Shown here piece after piece: positions 1 through 9,010 of a stretch of DNA of 64,000 nt (positions are counted from its first letter, which is position 1; every line of letters begins with the position of its first letter). Both the position numbers and the translations under genes were made by a program. The DNA comes from Croceivirga radicis. Lineage in GTDB: Bacteria; Bacteroidota; Bacteroidia; Flavobacteriales; Flavobacteriaceae. The notes below the pieces were generated by a model, which was not told where the DNA came from, searched no databases, and saw nothing but the letters and a program-made list of their open reading frames with translations. The DNA is taken from positions 181,358 to 245,357 of the forward strand of contig NZ_MTBC01000005.1 in assembly GCF_002072105.2 (NCBI RefSeq). Reading direction: 5' to 3'.

Positions 1-94
1 CATGTTCGTTATTGGGATAATCGGTTTTTTACTCGACCGTATTATGTTAACCATACAAAACATGGTGTCTTTCAACAAAAACGCAACAGCTTAA
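1..94 (+). CDS. ABC transporter permease, C-terminal end (nitrate type, NrtB-like)
   Basis: Only the last 30 codons are inside the window; the frame is open from base 2 to the TAA at 92-94. The visible tail has a hydrophobic stretch followed by GFLLDRIM, which is how NrtB/SsuC/TauC-type inner-membrane permeases of nitrate, sulfonate and taurine importers end. The next gene begins 11 bases downstream and is a matching ATPase, so the assignment rests mostly on context. The periplasmic binding protein is presumably upstream, outside the window. Family is fairly sure; nitrate specificity is inferred from the neighbouring nitrate reductase. Confidence 0.7.
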   Translation, partial: MFVIGIIGFLLDRIMLTIQNMVSFNKNATA

Positions 95-105
95 ATAAAA
101 GAGGT

Positions 106-945
106 ATGGCGTATTTAGAACTAAAGAACATCAATAAAACATACGGCACCGGAGCGGAAGCTACAGAGGTACTTACAGATATCAATCTTAGTATAGAAGA
201 GGGCGAATTTGTAGCTATTGTAGGCTTTACCGGTAGTGGTAAAACTACTCTAGTCAATTTAATTAATGGTTTGCTAAAACCTACAAGTGGCGAAGTACTG
301 TTTAAAGGCGAACCGGTAAAAGGTACCAGTCACGAAAGAGGCGTTATTTTTCAGAATTATTCCCTTTTGCCATGGCTCACTGTAGGCCAGAATGTATCCA
401 TGGCGGTAAAAGAAGCTTTTCCAAAGGCAAGTAAAACCGAATTGAAGGAACGTGTAACGGAATACGTAAAAATGGTAAATCTGTTACCGGCCATCAATAA
501 GAGACCTAAAGAACTTTCTGGGGGTATGCGTCAACGGGTATCTGTGGCCAGAGCGCTAGCAATGAATCCAGAAATGATAATCATGGATGAACCTTTAGGG
601 GCTTTGGATGCCTTGACCAGAGGGAATTTACAAGACGAAATTTTAAAAATCTGGAGCAAAGACAAGCGTACAGCATTGTTAATTACCAATGATGTGGACG
701 AGGGTATTTATATGGCAGACCGTATTATACCCTTAAAACCAGGGCCTAATGCTACGCTAGGGCCCGAGTTTAAGATAAATATAGACAGACCTAGGGATAA
801 AACGGCTTTAAATGATAATCCAGAATACAAAAAGACCCGTAACGCTATTATTGAATACCTCATGGGTATTGGAGAAGCGCGCAAGTCTGCCTCTAAGAAA
901 GAATATGTTTTGCCAGATGTGGCCCCTAAAAGTTTTGTTGCCTAA
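106..945 (+). CDS. Nitrate-type ABC transporter ATPase 1 (NrtC/NrtD-like)
   Basis: A 279-residue cytoplasmic ATPase expected to power nitrate import with the upstream permease. Walker A is GFTGSGKT (40-47), the Q-loop Gln is about 83, the signature LSGGMRQR is 137-144 and Walker B with its catalytic Glu is IIMDEP (158-163). The switch (H-loop) position reads TND instead of THD, so Asn195 replaces the usual His, which normally weakens hydrolysis. An AAAGAGG ribosome-binding site lies just before the ATG. The gene is 18 bases ahead of a second ATPase, so a heterodimeric pair is likely. NrtC-type proteins usually carry a C-terminal NrtA-like domain; this one lacks it. Confidence 0.85.
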   Translation: MAYLELKNINKTYGTGAEATEVLTDINLSIEEGEFVAIVGFTGSGKTTLVNLINGLLKPTSGEVLFKGEPVKGTSHERGVIFQNYSLLPWLTVGQNVSMAVKEAFPKASKTELKERVTEYVKMVNLLPAINKRPKELSGGMRQRVSVARALAMNPEMIIMDEPLGALDALTRGNLQDEILKIWSKDKRTALLITNDVDEGIYMADRIIPLKPGPNATLGPEFKINIDRPRDKTALNDNPEYKKTRNAIIEYLMGIGEARKSASKKEYVLPDVAPKSFVA

Positions 946-963
946 TCTTTAAAAAAAGAAATC

Positions 964-1791
964 ATGTTTGTAGAAGTTACTAAAGAAGCACTTGGTCATC
1001 AAAATGGAATTACATTTCCGTCAGACAACGTAATGTTAGATTTAAACGACCTTAAAAAAGTGTACCCAACGCCAAAAGGGGATTATGTAGTCTTGGAACA
1101 TCTAAATCTGCAGATATTAAAAGAAGAGTTTGTGACCATTATTGGGCATTCCGGTTGTGGTAAAACTACCATGCTCTCCATGATTGCAGGGTTAAATCCA
1201 ATTTCTGATGGGCGTATTTCGGTTTTGGGTAGTCCTATAAAAGGGCCAGGGCCAGACCGCGGGGTTATTTTTCAGGCACCCAGTTTAATGCCATGGATGA
1301 CCGCTTTGCAAAATGTATTGTTGGGGGTAAATCAGGTTTTTCCGCATGCCAGTAAATCCCAAAGAAAAGACATCGCTATGTATTACCTGGACAAGGTAGG
1401 GCTAGAAGGAGCTTTTCATAAAAAGGCGAACGAACTCTCTCAAGGAATGCAACAGCGAGTTGGTATTGCAAGGGCTTTCGCCATAAAACCCAAGGTATTG
1501 TTGTTAGATGAGCCTTTTGGAATGCTAGATTCCCTTACCCGTGGCGAACTACAAGATATTTTAATTGAAATCTGGAATAAAGAAAAAATTACTGCGGTGA
1601 TGATTACCCATGATGTGGACGAAGCTATCTTTTTAGCAGACCGTGTGGTAATGATGACCAGCGGACCAAGAGCTAAAATTGGTGATGTCTTGCCTATAGA
1701 ATTCAAACGTCCCCGAACCCGAAAATCGGTCTTGGAACATGCCGATTACTACAAGTATAGAAAACACTTAATCGATTTTTTAGAACACTAA
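964..1791 (+). CDS. Nitrate-type ABC transporter ATPase 2 (NrtD-like)
   Basis: A 275-residue ATPase and second nucleotide-binding subunit of the putative nitrate importer. Walker A GHSGCGKT is at 61-68, the Q-loop Gln near 104, Walker B LLLDEP at 179-184 and the switch His216 in MITHD is intact. The signature is LSQGMQQR (158-165), with Gln where the family normally has Gly. Thus the atypical residue here and the atypical switch residue in ATPase 1 fall in the same composite site. An N-terminal extension of about 25 residues precedes the ABC fold. The gene sits between ATPase 1 and the porin gene with short gaps, so it is cotranscribed. Confidence 0.85.
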   Translation: MFVEVTKEALGHQNGITFPSDNVMLDLNDLKKVYPTPKGDYVVLEHLNLQILKEEFVTIIGHSGCGKTTMLSMIAGLNPISDGRISVLGSPIKGPGPDRGVIFQAPSLMPWMTALQNVLLGVNQVFPHASKSQRKDIAMYYLDKVGLEGAFHKKANELSQGMQQRVGIARAFAIKPKVLLLDEPFGMLDSLTRGELQDILIEIWNKEKITAVMITHDVDEAIFLADRVVMMTSGPRAKIGDVLPIEFKRPRTRKSVLEHADYYKYRKHLIDFLEH

Positions 1792-1834
1792 AAATTTCAA
1801 TAAAAAAACTAAATAACCCAAACATTTAATCAGT

Positions 1835-3118
1835 ATGAAAAAGCTAATATGTACTATTGGCCTAGGTATCTTTTGCCTTGCCACCACCCAAGCACAGTTT
1901 ACTCTAGATGGTCAATTTAGACCACGTACGGAATACAGAAACGGATTTGGAAGTATAATTCCTGATGCGGCCGACCCTGGTTTTGCCATTTCTACGCGGG
2001 CAAGACTAAACGCAGGCCTTAAAACCGAGAACTTTAATGTATTCTTAAGTATACAAGACGTTTTAGTTTGGGGTGAGAACAGACAGATTTTACCGGATGA
2101 TCAAAACGATTCTTTTGCCGTTTTTGAAGCTTGGGCAGAATTGAACCTAGGTTCTGGGTGGTCTACCAAATTAGGGCGACAAGTATTATCGTATGACGAC
2201 CAACGTATTTTAGGGGGGTTAGATTGGGCACAACAAGGTCGTAACCATGATGCCGCCATGATTAAATATGGTAAGGATAAATTTAAAATGGATTTTGCCT
2301 TTGCTTTTAACCAAGATTTTGATAACCCAACTGGATTTCAATCTGTGGGTACGGCGTACAATACTACCGGATTCTTTAGCTATAAAACAATGCAAATGCT
2401 GCATTTGAGTCAGAAATGGGATTCGTTTTCTGGGAGTGCTTTGTTGATGAATAATGGGTTCCAAAATTTTGATGACGAAGGAGCAGCAGACGGTCTAAAC
2501 AATCTGTTTACTGCTGGGGTACACCTTAAATACAACAAAGGTAGTTTTGGTGCTGCCGCCAATGCGTATTTCCAATCTGGAGAGCGCCAAGGCGGTTTGG
2601 AAGTTAAAGGGGCTAGTCTACTAGGATTAGATGTGTCCTATATGGCATCGAGCAAAGTAGGACTAGGTGCCGGAGTGGAGTTTATTAGCGGCAATGATGG
2701 CGAAACTGCAGGGGAAACAGGAGCTTTCTTTCCTTTGTATGGTACCAATCACAAGTTTAATGGTCTAATGGATTACTTCTACGTAGGTAACCATGCTAAT
2801 TCTGTTGGGCTAACAGATGTACACTTAAGTGCTAATTTTAAATTAGGAGAAAAAGGTGGCCTAATGGCAAAAGTGCTTAATTTCTCGGGCGCAGAAGAAT
2901 TGCCCAGCGGCGAAAAATCTTTGGGAACGGAATTAGATTTGGTGTATTCCCAAGGCTTTAAAGGTTTTGCCTTAAAAGTGGGCTATTCGCATTTATTTCC
3001 TTCAGATGGTATGTACGAGCTTAAAGGGGTGGCAGAAGCAGATGCGGCAAGTTCTCAAAATTGGGCTTGGGCCATGCTCATCATAAAACCTAAATTTTTC
3101 ACCACAGCAGAAAAATAA
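1835..3118 (+). CDS. Alginate-export-family outer-membrane porin, probable nitrate porin
   Basis: A 427-residue protein with a cleavable signal peptide ending near ATTQAQ, then alternating hydrophobic/aromatic strands typical of an outer-membrane beta barrel. The repeated pattern of short strands and Gly/Asn-rich turns and the early RPRTEYRNG segment match the alginate_exp (AlgE-like) family. In Bacteroidota such proteins are often coded next to nitrate or nitrite genes, and here the gene follows two nitrate-type ATPases by 43 bases. I infer that it lets nitrate through the outer membrane; no alginate genes are nearby. A weak hairpin follows the stop. Confidence 0.75.
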   Translation: MKKLICTIGLGIFCLATTQAQFTLDGQFRPRTEYRNGFGSIIPDAADPGFAISTRARLNAGLKTENFNVFLSIQDVLVWGENRQILPDDQNDSFAVFEAWAELNLGSGWSTKLGRQVLSYDDQRILGGLDWAQQGRNHDAAMIKYGKDKFKMDFAFAFNQDFDNPTGFQSVGTAYNTTGFFSYKTMQMLHLSQKWDSFSGSALLMNNGFQNFDDEGAADGLNNLFTAGVHLKYNKGSFGAAANAYFQSGERQGGLEVKGASLLGLDVSYMASSKVGLGAGVEFISGNDGETAGETGAFFPLYGTNHKFNGLMDYFYVGNHANSVGLTDVHLSANFKLGEKGGLMAKVLNFSGAEELPSGEKSLGTELDLVYSQGFKGFALKVGYSHLFPSDGMYELKGVAEADAASSQNWAWAMLIIKPKFFTTAEK

Positions 3119-3124
3119 AAGTAA

Positions 3125-3170
3125 CACATTGCTTCGATTGGGTCATGTTGCTTAGGCAATGTGGCCTTTT
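3125..3170 (+). terminator. Possible terminator after the porin gene
   Basis: CACATTGC (3125-3132) and GCAATGTG (3156-3163) form a perfect 8-bp stem with a 23-base loop, followed by CCTTTT. The long loop and short T run make it a weak candidate that would separate the transporter genes from the regulator gene. Confidence 0.45.
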
Positions 3171-3203
3171 CTAGTTTATAGATAATTCAATTACATTTGC
3201 GTT

Positions 3204-3887
3204 ATGGACCCACAAACTATGCAGCAGACTATAGAAATTGTTTTGGCAGACGACCACGCTTTGGTAAGAGATGGTATTCGTGCGCTACTAGAAGAAGAAC
3301 AAGATTTAGATGTAGTTGCAGAAGTCAGCAATGGTCTAGAGGCCTTGGATGTGGTAGCGCAAAAAGCCCCGGATTTGTTGATAATCGATATTCGAATGCC
3401 GCAAATGGGTGGTATAGAGGCGGTAGAAAAATTAAATCTGCAGAAAGATCTTAAAACCAAATGCATCATTTTATCTATGCACGATTCTGAGGAGTATATT
3501 CTTAAATCGGTTAAGGCTGGTGCCAGCGGTTATTTGTTAAAAGATACAGACAAGGCAGAGTTTATCAAAGCAATACATACCGTACAAAACGGCGGTAAAT
3601 ATTTTAGTGGCGATATTTCTAATGTGTTGGTGAACAATTTATTTGCTAATGCTAATGGGGCTGCAGAAAAAGTAGAAGGCGAAATACCGTTCGATTTAAC
3701 CAAAAAAGAATTAAAGGTATTGGAGCTAATACTGGAAGGCTATACCAATAAAGAAATTTCAGAAAAGCTTCAGAATAGCAAAAGAACCATAGAAACGCAT
3801 CGGTTTAACCTCATGAAAAAGATGGAGGTGAAAAACCTTATCGACCTAACCAAAAAAGCGAGAGCGCACAATCTAAGCTCATTTTAA
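3204..3887 (+). CDS. NarL/FixJ-type response regulator
   Basis: A 227-residue two-component regulator. The receiver domain (about 10-125) has the acidic pair D16-D17, the phospho-acceptor D62 in LIIDIRMP, Ser91 at the switch position and K113 in LLKD. A LuxR-type helix-turn-helix spans about 163-225, with the typical NKEISEKL and RTIETHRFNLMKK segments. It lies between the nitrate uptake genes and the nitrate reductase, so control of nitrate assimilation is the natural inference. No histidine kinase is coded nearby. A TACATTTG box at 3192-3199 would start transcription about at the first ATG (leaderless) or just before the ATG at 3219; either start keeps the receiver domain whole. Confidence 0.85.
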   Translation: MDPQTMQQTIEIVLADDHALVRDGIRALLEEEQDLDVVAEVSNGLEALDVVAQKAPDLLIIDIRMPQMGGIEAVEKLNLQKDLKTKCIILSMHDSEEYILKSVKAGASGYLLKDTDKAEFIKAIHTVQNGGKYFSGDISNVLVNNLFANANGAAEKVEGEIPFDLTKKELKVLELILEGYTNKEISEKLQNSKRTIETHRFNLMKKMEVKNLIDLTKKARAHNLSSF

Positions 3888-3959
3888 ACAATTCTTTCTG
3901 TTTGCCCCTATTTTTTGTTGAAACGCTATTTTTTGGACGCATATTTATGATATAAATAC

Positions 3960-3975
3960 TACGTATTAATACGTA
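3960..3975. promoter_or_regulatory. NarL-like 7-2-7 palindrome before the nitrate reductase
   Basis: TACGTATTAATACGTA is a perfect 16-bp palindrome. It can be read as two inverted heptamers TACGTAT separated by 2 bp, the arrangement used by NarL/NarP (heptamer TACYYMT; 6 of 7 positions fit). It lies 40 bases ahead of the reductase start, in the gap just after the NarL-type regulator gene. The factor is inferred. Confidence 0.5.
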
Positions 3976-4015
3976 TTTTTATAATTTTCCATAAGCATTG
4001 GCAACTCCTTTGATT

Positions 4016-7000
4016 ATGAAAAATTCTACCTCACATAAAACTGTATGTTCCTATTGTGGTGTTGGTTGTGGTATGGTTATACACAAAGACCCAAAAGGGG
4101 CAATAACCCTAGAAGGAGATGCAGACTATCCCGTGAACAAAGGCATGCTTTGCTCCAAAGGGAAAACCTTGAATTATGTAGCACAAGATACCACAGACCG
4201 CATTCTATATCCAGAGATGAAGTGGAGTAAAAACCATGCAAGACAACGGGTGTCTTGGGATGTTGCCTTTAAAAGAGGTGCTGCGGTCTTTAAAAGTATA
4301 ATTCAAAAATACGGCCCAAACAGTGTGGGTATGTACGTTTCTGGGCAATGCCTTACAGAAGAATATTACCTAGCCAATAAATTAACCAAAGGTTTTTTTG
4401 GTACCAATAATATAGACACCAACTCGCGTTTATGCATGAGTTCTGCCGTTGTAGGGTATAAAAAAACGGTAGGTAATGATGCCGTGCCCATTGCCTATGC
4501 AGATATAGAATTGGCAGATTGTTTTTTAATTGCTGGAGCCAATCCGGCTTGGTGCCACCCCATCTTGTTTAGGCGTATAGAAGCGCATAAAGAGAAAAAC
4601 CCTAAGGTTAAGATTATTGTAGTAGATCCACGTAAGACACAAAGCTGTGCTTTGGCAGACTTGCACCTACAGCTATTACCCGGAACCGATGTAATCCTAT
4701 TCAATGCCATAGCAAGATGGCTTATAGAAAAGAAAAAAATAGATAAAGGATTTATAGCCAAGCATACCGTAAATTTTGAGGCATGCAAGCAAAAAGCTTT
4801 TGAATTGTCTTTAAAACAGGCAGCCAATTTGTGTGGTGTACCGGTAGATGATATTAGAAAAGCGGCCAGATATATAGCAGATGCCAAAGGTTTTATAAGT
4901 ATGTGGACCATGGGGCTTAACCAAAGTGTTATTGGGGTAGATAAAAACGTATCCTTATTAAACCTTTCAATTTTAACTGGGCAAATTGGAAAACCCGGCA
5001 GCGGACCATTTTCATTAACCGGGCAGCCCAATGCCATGGGTGGTAGAGAGGTTGGTGGTATGGCAAGTTTACTGGCAGCTCATAAAGATTTAGGTAACCC
5101 CAAAGACCGGTTGGCCGTACAAGAATTTTGGAACAGTGGGCCCATCCAAGCAGAACCTGGCTACACGGCCACAGAAATGTTTAAAGCCTTGGAAAGTGGT
5201 AAAATGAAAGCCGTATGGATTATTTGTACCAATCCTGTTGTGAGCTTACCTAATGCTAAGCTTGTAGAAAGAGCCCTAGAAAAAGCCCATTTTGTAATTG
5301 TACAAGATATAAGCCATAATTCTGAAACTACTAAATATGCAGATTTACTGCTGCCTGCAGCAGGTTGGTTAGAGAAAGAGGGCACTATGACCAATAGTGA
5401 AAGGCGCATTAACTATTTGCCTAAAGTATTGGATGCTCCCGGAGAAGCCTTGCCAGATGCAGAAATTTTATGGCGCTTTGCGCAAGAAATGGGATTTAAA
5501 GGGTTTGATTATGAGTCGGCCGCAGAGGTGTATGATGAATATTGCCTTATGACAAAAGGTAGCAATATAGATATTGCGGGGTTATCTCATGAACGCTTGC
5601 AAAAAGAAGGCAGTTTTCAATGGCCGGTACCCCATGCCGAGCATCCGGGAACACCACGTTTATTTACAGACCAAAATTATTACACCCTATCTGGTAAAGT
5701 ACAGTTTAACGCACCCCAAAATCTGTATAACAAATCTGAAACTACAAGCCCAGAGTTTCCATTGGTACTAAATACGGGTAGGGTAAGAGACCAGTGGCAT
5801 ACCCGTACCAAGACCGGTAAAGTTAAAAGGTTGCTTACCCACATTCCCCAACCGTTTTTAGAAATGAATGCAGTTGATGCTTATGTTAGGGGAATCAAAG
5901 AAGGAGACTTGGTGGTAATTAAAAGTAAGCGGGGTACGGTTAGGGCCAAGGTTAATGTTAATTATGAAATACGGGAAAAGTTGGTTTTCTTACCCATGCA
6001 CTGGGGTAAAATACTTAACCAAGATTTTAGCCGTGCCAATAATTTAACCCACGCCTTGGTAGACCCAATTTCTAAGGAACCCGATTTTAAATACAGTGCC
6101 GTACAAGTAGAAAAATACAAAAAAGCCAAACAGAATTTGGTGATTATTGGGGCAGGGGCGGCTGCCTACCGCTTTATTCAAACCTATAGAGATAAAAATA
6201 AGACCGACACGATATCCGTTTTTTCTAAAGAAGAAAACCCGTTCTATAATCGGGTTTTACTACCAGAATATGTGAATGAAGATTTGAGTTGGGACGCTTT
6301 AAAAAAATTTAAAGCGGGCGAATTGGAAAAACTTCAAGTTACTTTATATGCTAAAAATGGGATTCAGAAAATAGACACTCAGAAAAAGATAGTCTATGAC
6401 GATTTTGGAAAGAAACATCCTTATGATTTGCTTATTATGGCAACAGGGAGTAGAGCTTTTGTTCCGCAAGGAGTACGTATGGATTTGCCTGGGCGTTTTA
6501 CCATGCGTGAAAAAGGGGATGCAGACCGATTAAAAAGCTACTTAAAACAAACGGGGCTAGCAAATGAGCAACAACATGTAGCTATTGTTGGTGGTGGATT
6601 GCTGGGACTGGAGTTAGCGGCATCACTAAAAAAAATTGGTTTAGAAATTAGTATTATTCAGCGAGCGCCACGTTTAATGGAGCGCCAATTAGACCCAATA
6701 GCTAGTAGATTATTGGCAGAAGATGTATTAGAGCGGGGTATTAAAATCTATTTTGATAATGAGGTAAGCACCATTTTTGATGCCGAAGGCAGTACCCATG
6801 GCTTGCAAATAAACCTAAAAACCGGGCGTACACTGCATTGTAATGCCATAGTGTATGCTATTGGTACAAGGCCTAATATGGATATTGCCAAGAATGCAGG
6901 CTTGCAAACGGGTAGAGGAGTGGTAGTTAATCCGTACCTACAAACTAGTGACCCCAGTATATTTGCTATGGGAGAGATTGCCGAATTTAAGGGTAGTCTA

Positions 7001-7543
7001 TTTGGAATTACCTCTGCGGCGGAGCAACAAGCAGATGTGGCGGCCAATTATATTTTAGGCGATTTAAGTAGCATTTACAACGGTTCTGTATTGATGAATA
7101 TCTTAAAGTTTGATGATTTGGACCTGTGTAGTATTGGAATGGTCAATGCTCCTAAAAATGATGATACATACCAAGAAATTATTCTAATGGATGTGCACAA
7201 ACGGTTTTATAAAAAGTGTATCGTTAAAAACGATATTTTAAAAGGTGCCATCCTTATAGGCGATAAAAATGAGTTTGCCGAGTTTAAACGATTAATAGAA
7301 GAGGAAATAGAACTCTCTGAAAAACGTGACGAATTACTACGTGGAGCACCTTCTGGCGAACCTATGCTGGGTAAGCTGGTTTGCTCTTGTAGCCAAGTGG
7401 GGCAAGGTAATATAGAAAAGGCCATAAAAGGTGGTTGCACCAGATTCACAGATTTAGTTGCACAAACAGGTGCGGGCTTGGGATGTGGTAGTTGTAAACC
7501 AGAGGTGAAAGCTATTTTAGAAGCACAATTGCAAACGGTATAA
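4016..7543 (+). CDS. Assimilatory nitrate reductase fused to NAD(P)H/FAD and [2Fe-2S] electron-input domains
   Basis: An 1175-residue fusion that should reduce nitrate to nitrite in the cytoplasm. Residues 1 to about 700 are a molybdopterin oxidoreductase of NasA/NasC type: the N-terminal [4Fe-4S] ligands are C11, C14, C18 and C46, and C140 in NSRLCMSS is the expected Mo ligand. About 705-1110 is a NirB/NasB-like pyridine-nucleotide disulfide oxidoreductase fold with two dinucleotide motifs (GAGAAAYR near 707 and GGGLLGLE near 860). The C-terminal end (about 1120-1165) is a BFD-like [2Fe-2S] domain with CSC and CGSC. In Bacillus the FAD subunit (NasB) and catalytic subunit (NasC) are separate; here one chain carries both. 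A TTG 18 bases upstream is in frame, but the ATG at 4016 leaves the normal short lead before the first Cys. Confidence 0.9.
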   Translation: MKNSTSHKTVCSYCGVGCGMVIHKDPKGAITLEGDADYPVNKGMLCSKGKTLNYVAQDTTDRILYPEMKWSKNHARQRVSWDVAFKRGAAVFKSIIQKYGPNSVGMYVSGQCLTEEYYLANKLTKGFFGTNNIDTNSRLCMSSAVVGYKKTVGNDAVPIAYADIELADCFLIAGANPAWCHPILFRRIEAHKEKNPKVKIIVVDPRKTQSCALADLHLQLLPGTDVILFNAIARWLIEKKKIDKGFIAKHTVNFEACKQKAFELSLKQAANLCGVPVDDIRKAARYIADAKGFISMWTMGLNQSVIGVDKNVSLLNLSILTGQIGKPGSGPFSLTGQPNAMGGREVGGMASLLAAHKDLGNPKDRLAVQEFWNSGPIQAEPGYTATEMFKALESGKMKAVWIICTNPVVSLPNAKLVERALEKAHFVIVQDISHNSETTKYADLLLPAAGWLEKEGTMTNSERRINYLPKVLDAPGEALPDAEILWRFAQEMGFKGFDYESAAEVYDEYCLMTKGSNIDIAGLSHERLQKEGSFQWPVPHAEHPGTPRLFTDQNYYTLSGKVQFNAPQNLYNKSETTSPEFPLVLNTGRVRDQWHTRTKTGKVKRLLTHIPQPFLEMNAVDAYVRGIKEGDLVVIKSKRGTVRAKVNVNYEIREKLVFLPMHWGKILNQDFSRANNLTHALVDPISKEPDFKYSAVQVEKYKKAKQNLVIIGAGAAAYRFIQTYRDKNKTDTISVFSKEENPFYNRVLLPEYVNEDLSWDALKKFKAGELEKLQVTLYAKNGIQKIDTQKKIVYDDFGKKHPYDLLIMATGSRAFVPQGVRMDLPGRFTMREKGDADRLKSYLKQTGLANEQQHVAIVGGGLLGLELAASLKKIGLEISIIQRAPRLMERQLDPIASRLLAEDVLERGIKIYFDNEVSTIFDAEGSTHGLQINLKTGRTLHCNAIVYAIGTRPNMDIAKNAGLQTGRGVVVNPYLQTSDPSIFAMGEIAEFKGSLFGITSAAEQQADVAANYILGDLSSIYNGSVLMNILKFDDLDLCSIGMVNAPKNDDTYQEIILMDVHKRFYKKCIVKNDILKGAILIGDKNEFAEFKRLIEEEIELSEKRDELLRGAPSGEPMLGKLVCSCSQVGQGNIEKAIKGGCTRFTDLVAQTGAGLGCGSCKPEVKAILEAQLQTV

Positions 7544-7553
7544 ACCTAAAGCT

Positions 7554-8996
7554 ATGAATGACGATTTACATCGCATATTTTTTAAAGGTGGGGTTACTTC
7601 GCCGGGCGAATTAAAGGATAGTATTGCCATGCTAGAGGCTGCTGGCCTGCAAGAAGTGTATTTTGGCTCGCGCCAAGATTTACTTTTTCCGCTACCTCAT
7701 AAAAGTAAAAAGCAATTAGAACTGTTGTCTGAGTTTAATACCAACATTGTAGCAGATAGAACCTATCAAAACATTGTATGCTCTTACGTTTCTGCAGATA
7801 TTTTTGATATGACCCATTGGTTAAAAGGATCTACATATTTGTATTTGTTAGAGCAATTTAACTATCAACCTAAATTAAAAATAAACATTGCGGACCCAAA
7901 ACAGCGGTTGGTGCCCCTTTTTAGTGGTAACCTTAACTTCATAGCCTCTGCAGAAGAAGATTATTGGTATCTAAATGTTATGCTTCCCCATTGGAAGAAC
8001 AAGGCCTTTTACCCGGTATTGATCTATAGCTGGGATATTGTAAAGATCGCCAAAGTTATAGAAGAGGTGTTTACGGGAATCGATAATGTAGACCAGTTGT
8101 TTACCATCATCAATCAGCAATTAGAAACAAACAACAAAAACATACAAGAGCCCTTGCAAACACCCTATTTAACCTTTCCTTATTATGAGGGGATGAACAG
8201 AATGGGGCTAGACCAATATTGGTTAGGACTTTATTGGCGTAATAACCGCTACGATTTAAAATTTTTAAAAGAATTTTGCGGCTTTTGTTTGGACAATGGT
8301 ATTGGTAAGATATGCATAACCCCATGGAAATCCTTGATTGTAAAAGGAATTAAAACTCAAAGTAGACCCGCTTTGGAACGATTTTTAGGTTTAAACGGTA
8401 TTAACGTTCGCCATTCACAATTAGAGATGAACTGGCATTTGCCCGTAGATGATGCAGAAGCATTTGAGTTAAAAAGGTTCCTAGTGCGTAATTTTGACCA
8501 GAATGATATTAGTACATACGGGCTAACCTTTGGTATTAGTAACGATGTAGGCAAACGCTCACATTTTTCTTCCATTGTAATAGAAAAGAATGCGCCACCA
8601 AAACTGGTAGCGGATTTTGAGGTTAGACCTTCTTACAATGTACTACACTTTAAAAATTTTGACCCAAATACGGATACATATATAGTTTATGCCCAAGATG
8701 TAGACAAGGTAGAATTGAGTGGCCTGCTTATGGAGCTAAGTAAAAAATATTTTGAACAGCTGTATAAGGTTGCCGAGCCAACAATTCAAAAAGAGCCCAA
8801 TAAACCCAAAGATAAAGGCAGAAAGGTACACCAATGCCAGAATTGTTATACCATTTATGACGATGTTGTGGGGGATAAAAAGAATAAAATACCTAAGAAC
8901 ACGGCCTTCAATGAACTACCTTCTTTATTTGCTTGCCCTACCTGTGGCGCATCTTTGGCAAAATTTAAACCCGTCCAGTTGGAACTTCACAGCTAA
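7554..8996 (+). CDS. Nitrite-reductase-like scaffold protein with C-terminal rubredoxin domain
   Basis: A 480-residue protein 10 bases behind the nitrate reductase and surely cotranscribed with it. The N-terminal part (GGVTSPGELKDS..., then GSRQDLLFP) and a later TPWK segment resemble the ferredoxin-like half domains of nitrite/sulfite reductases. I cannot find the paired Cys motifs that hold sirohaem and the [4Fe-4S] cluster, so it is probably not a working nitrite reductase. Residues about 425-465 form a rubredoxin iron site: CQNC, then ACPTCG. I infer an electron-transfer partner or assembly factor for nitrate or nitrite reduction. A true nitrite reductase is not visible in the window. Confidence 0.65.
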   Translation: MNDDLHRIFFKGGVTSPGELKDSIAMLEAAGLQEVYFGSRQDLLFPLPHKSKKQLELLSEFNTNIVADRTYQNIVCSYVSADIFDMTHWLKGSTYLYLLEQFNYQPKLKINIADPKQRLVPLFSGNLNFIASAEEDYWYLNVMLPHWKNKAFYPVLIYSWDIVKIAKVIEEVFTGIDNVDQLFTIINQQLETNNKNIQEPLQTPYLTFPYYEGMNRMGLDQYWLGLYWRNNRYDLKFLKEFCGFCLDNGIGKICITPWKSLIVKGIKTQSRPALERFLGLNGINVRHSQLEMNWHLPVDDAEAFELKRFLVRNFDQNDISTYGLTFGISNDVGKRSHFSSIVIEKNAPPKLVADFEVRPSYNVLHFKNFDPNTDTYIVYAQDVDKVELSGLLMELSKKYFEQLYKVAEPTIQKEPNKPKDKGRKVHQCQNCYTIYDDVVGDKKNKIPKNTAFNELPSLFACPTCGASLAKFKPVQLELHS

Positions 8997-9010
8997 ATTT
9001 AGTACGCTTT

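Noticed and set aside
3998..4015. TTG start for the nitrate reductase
   Set aside because: The ATG 18 bases later gives the usual short lead before the first cluster Cys; TTG starts were not needed elsewhere.
7554..8996. Functional assimilatory nitrite reductase
   Set aside because: The Cys motifs for sirohaem and [4Fe-4S] are not visible; only a rubredoxin-type site is.
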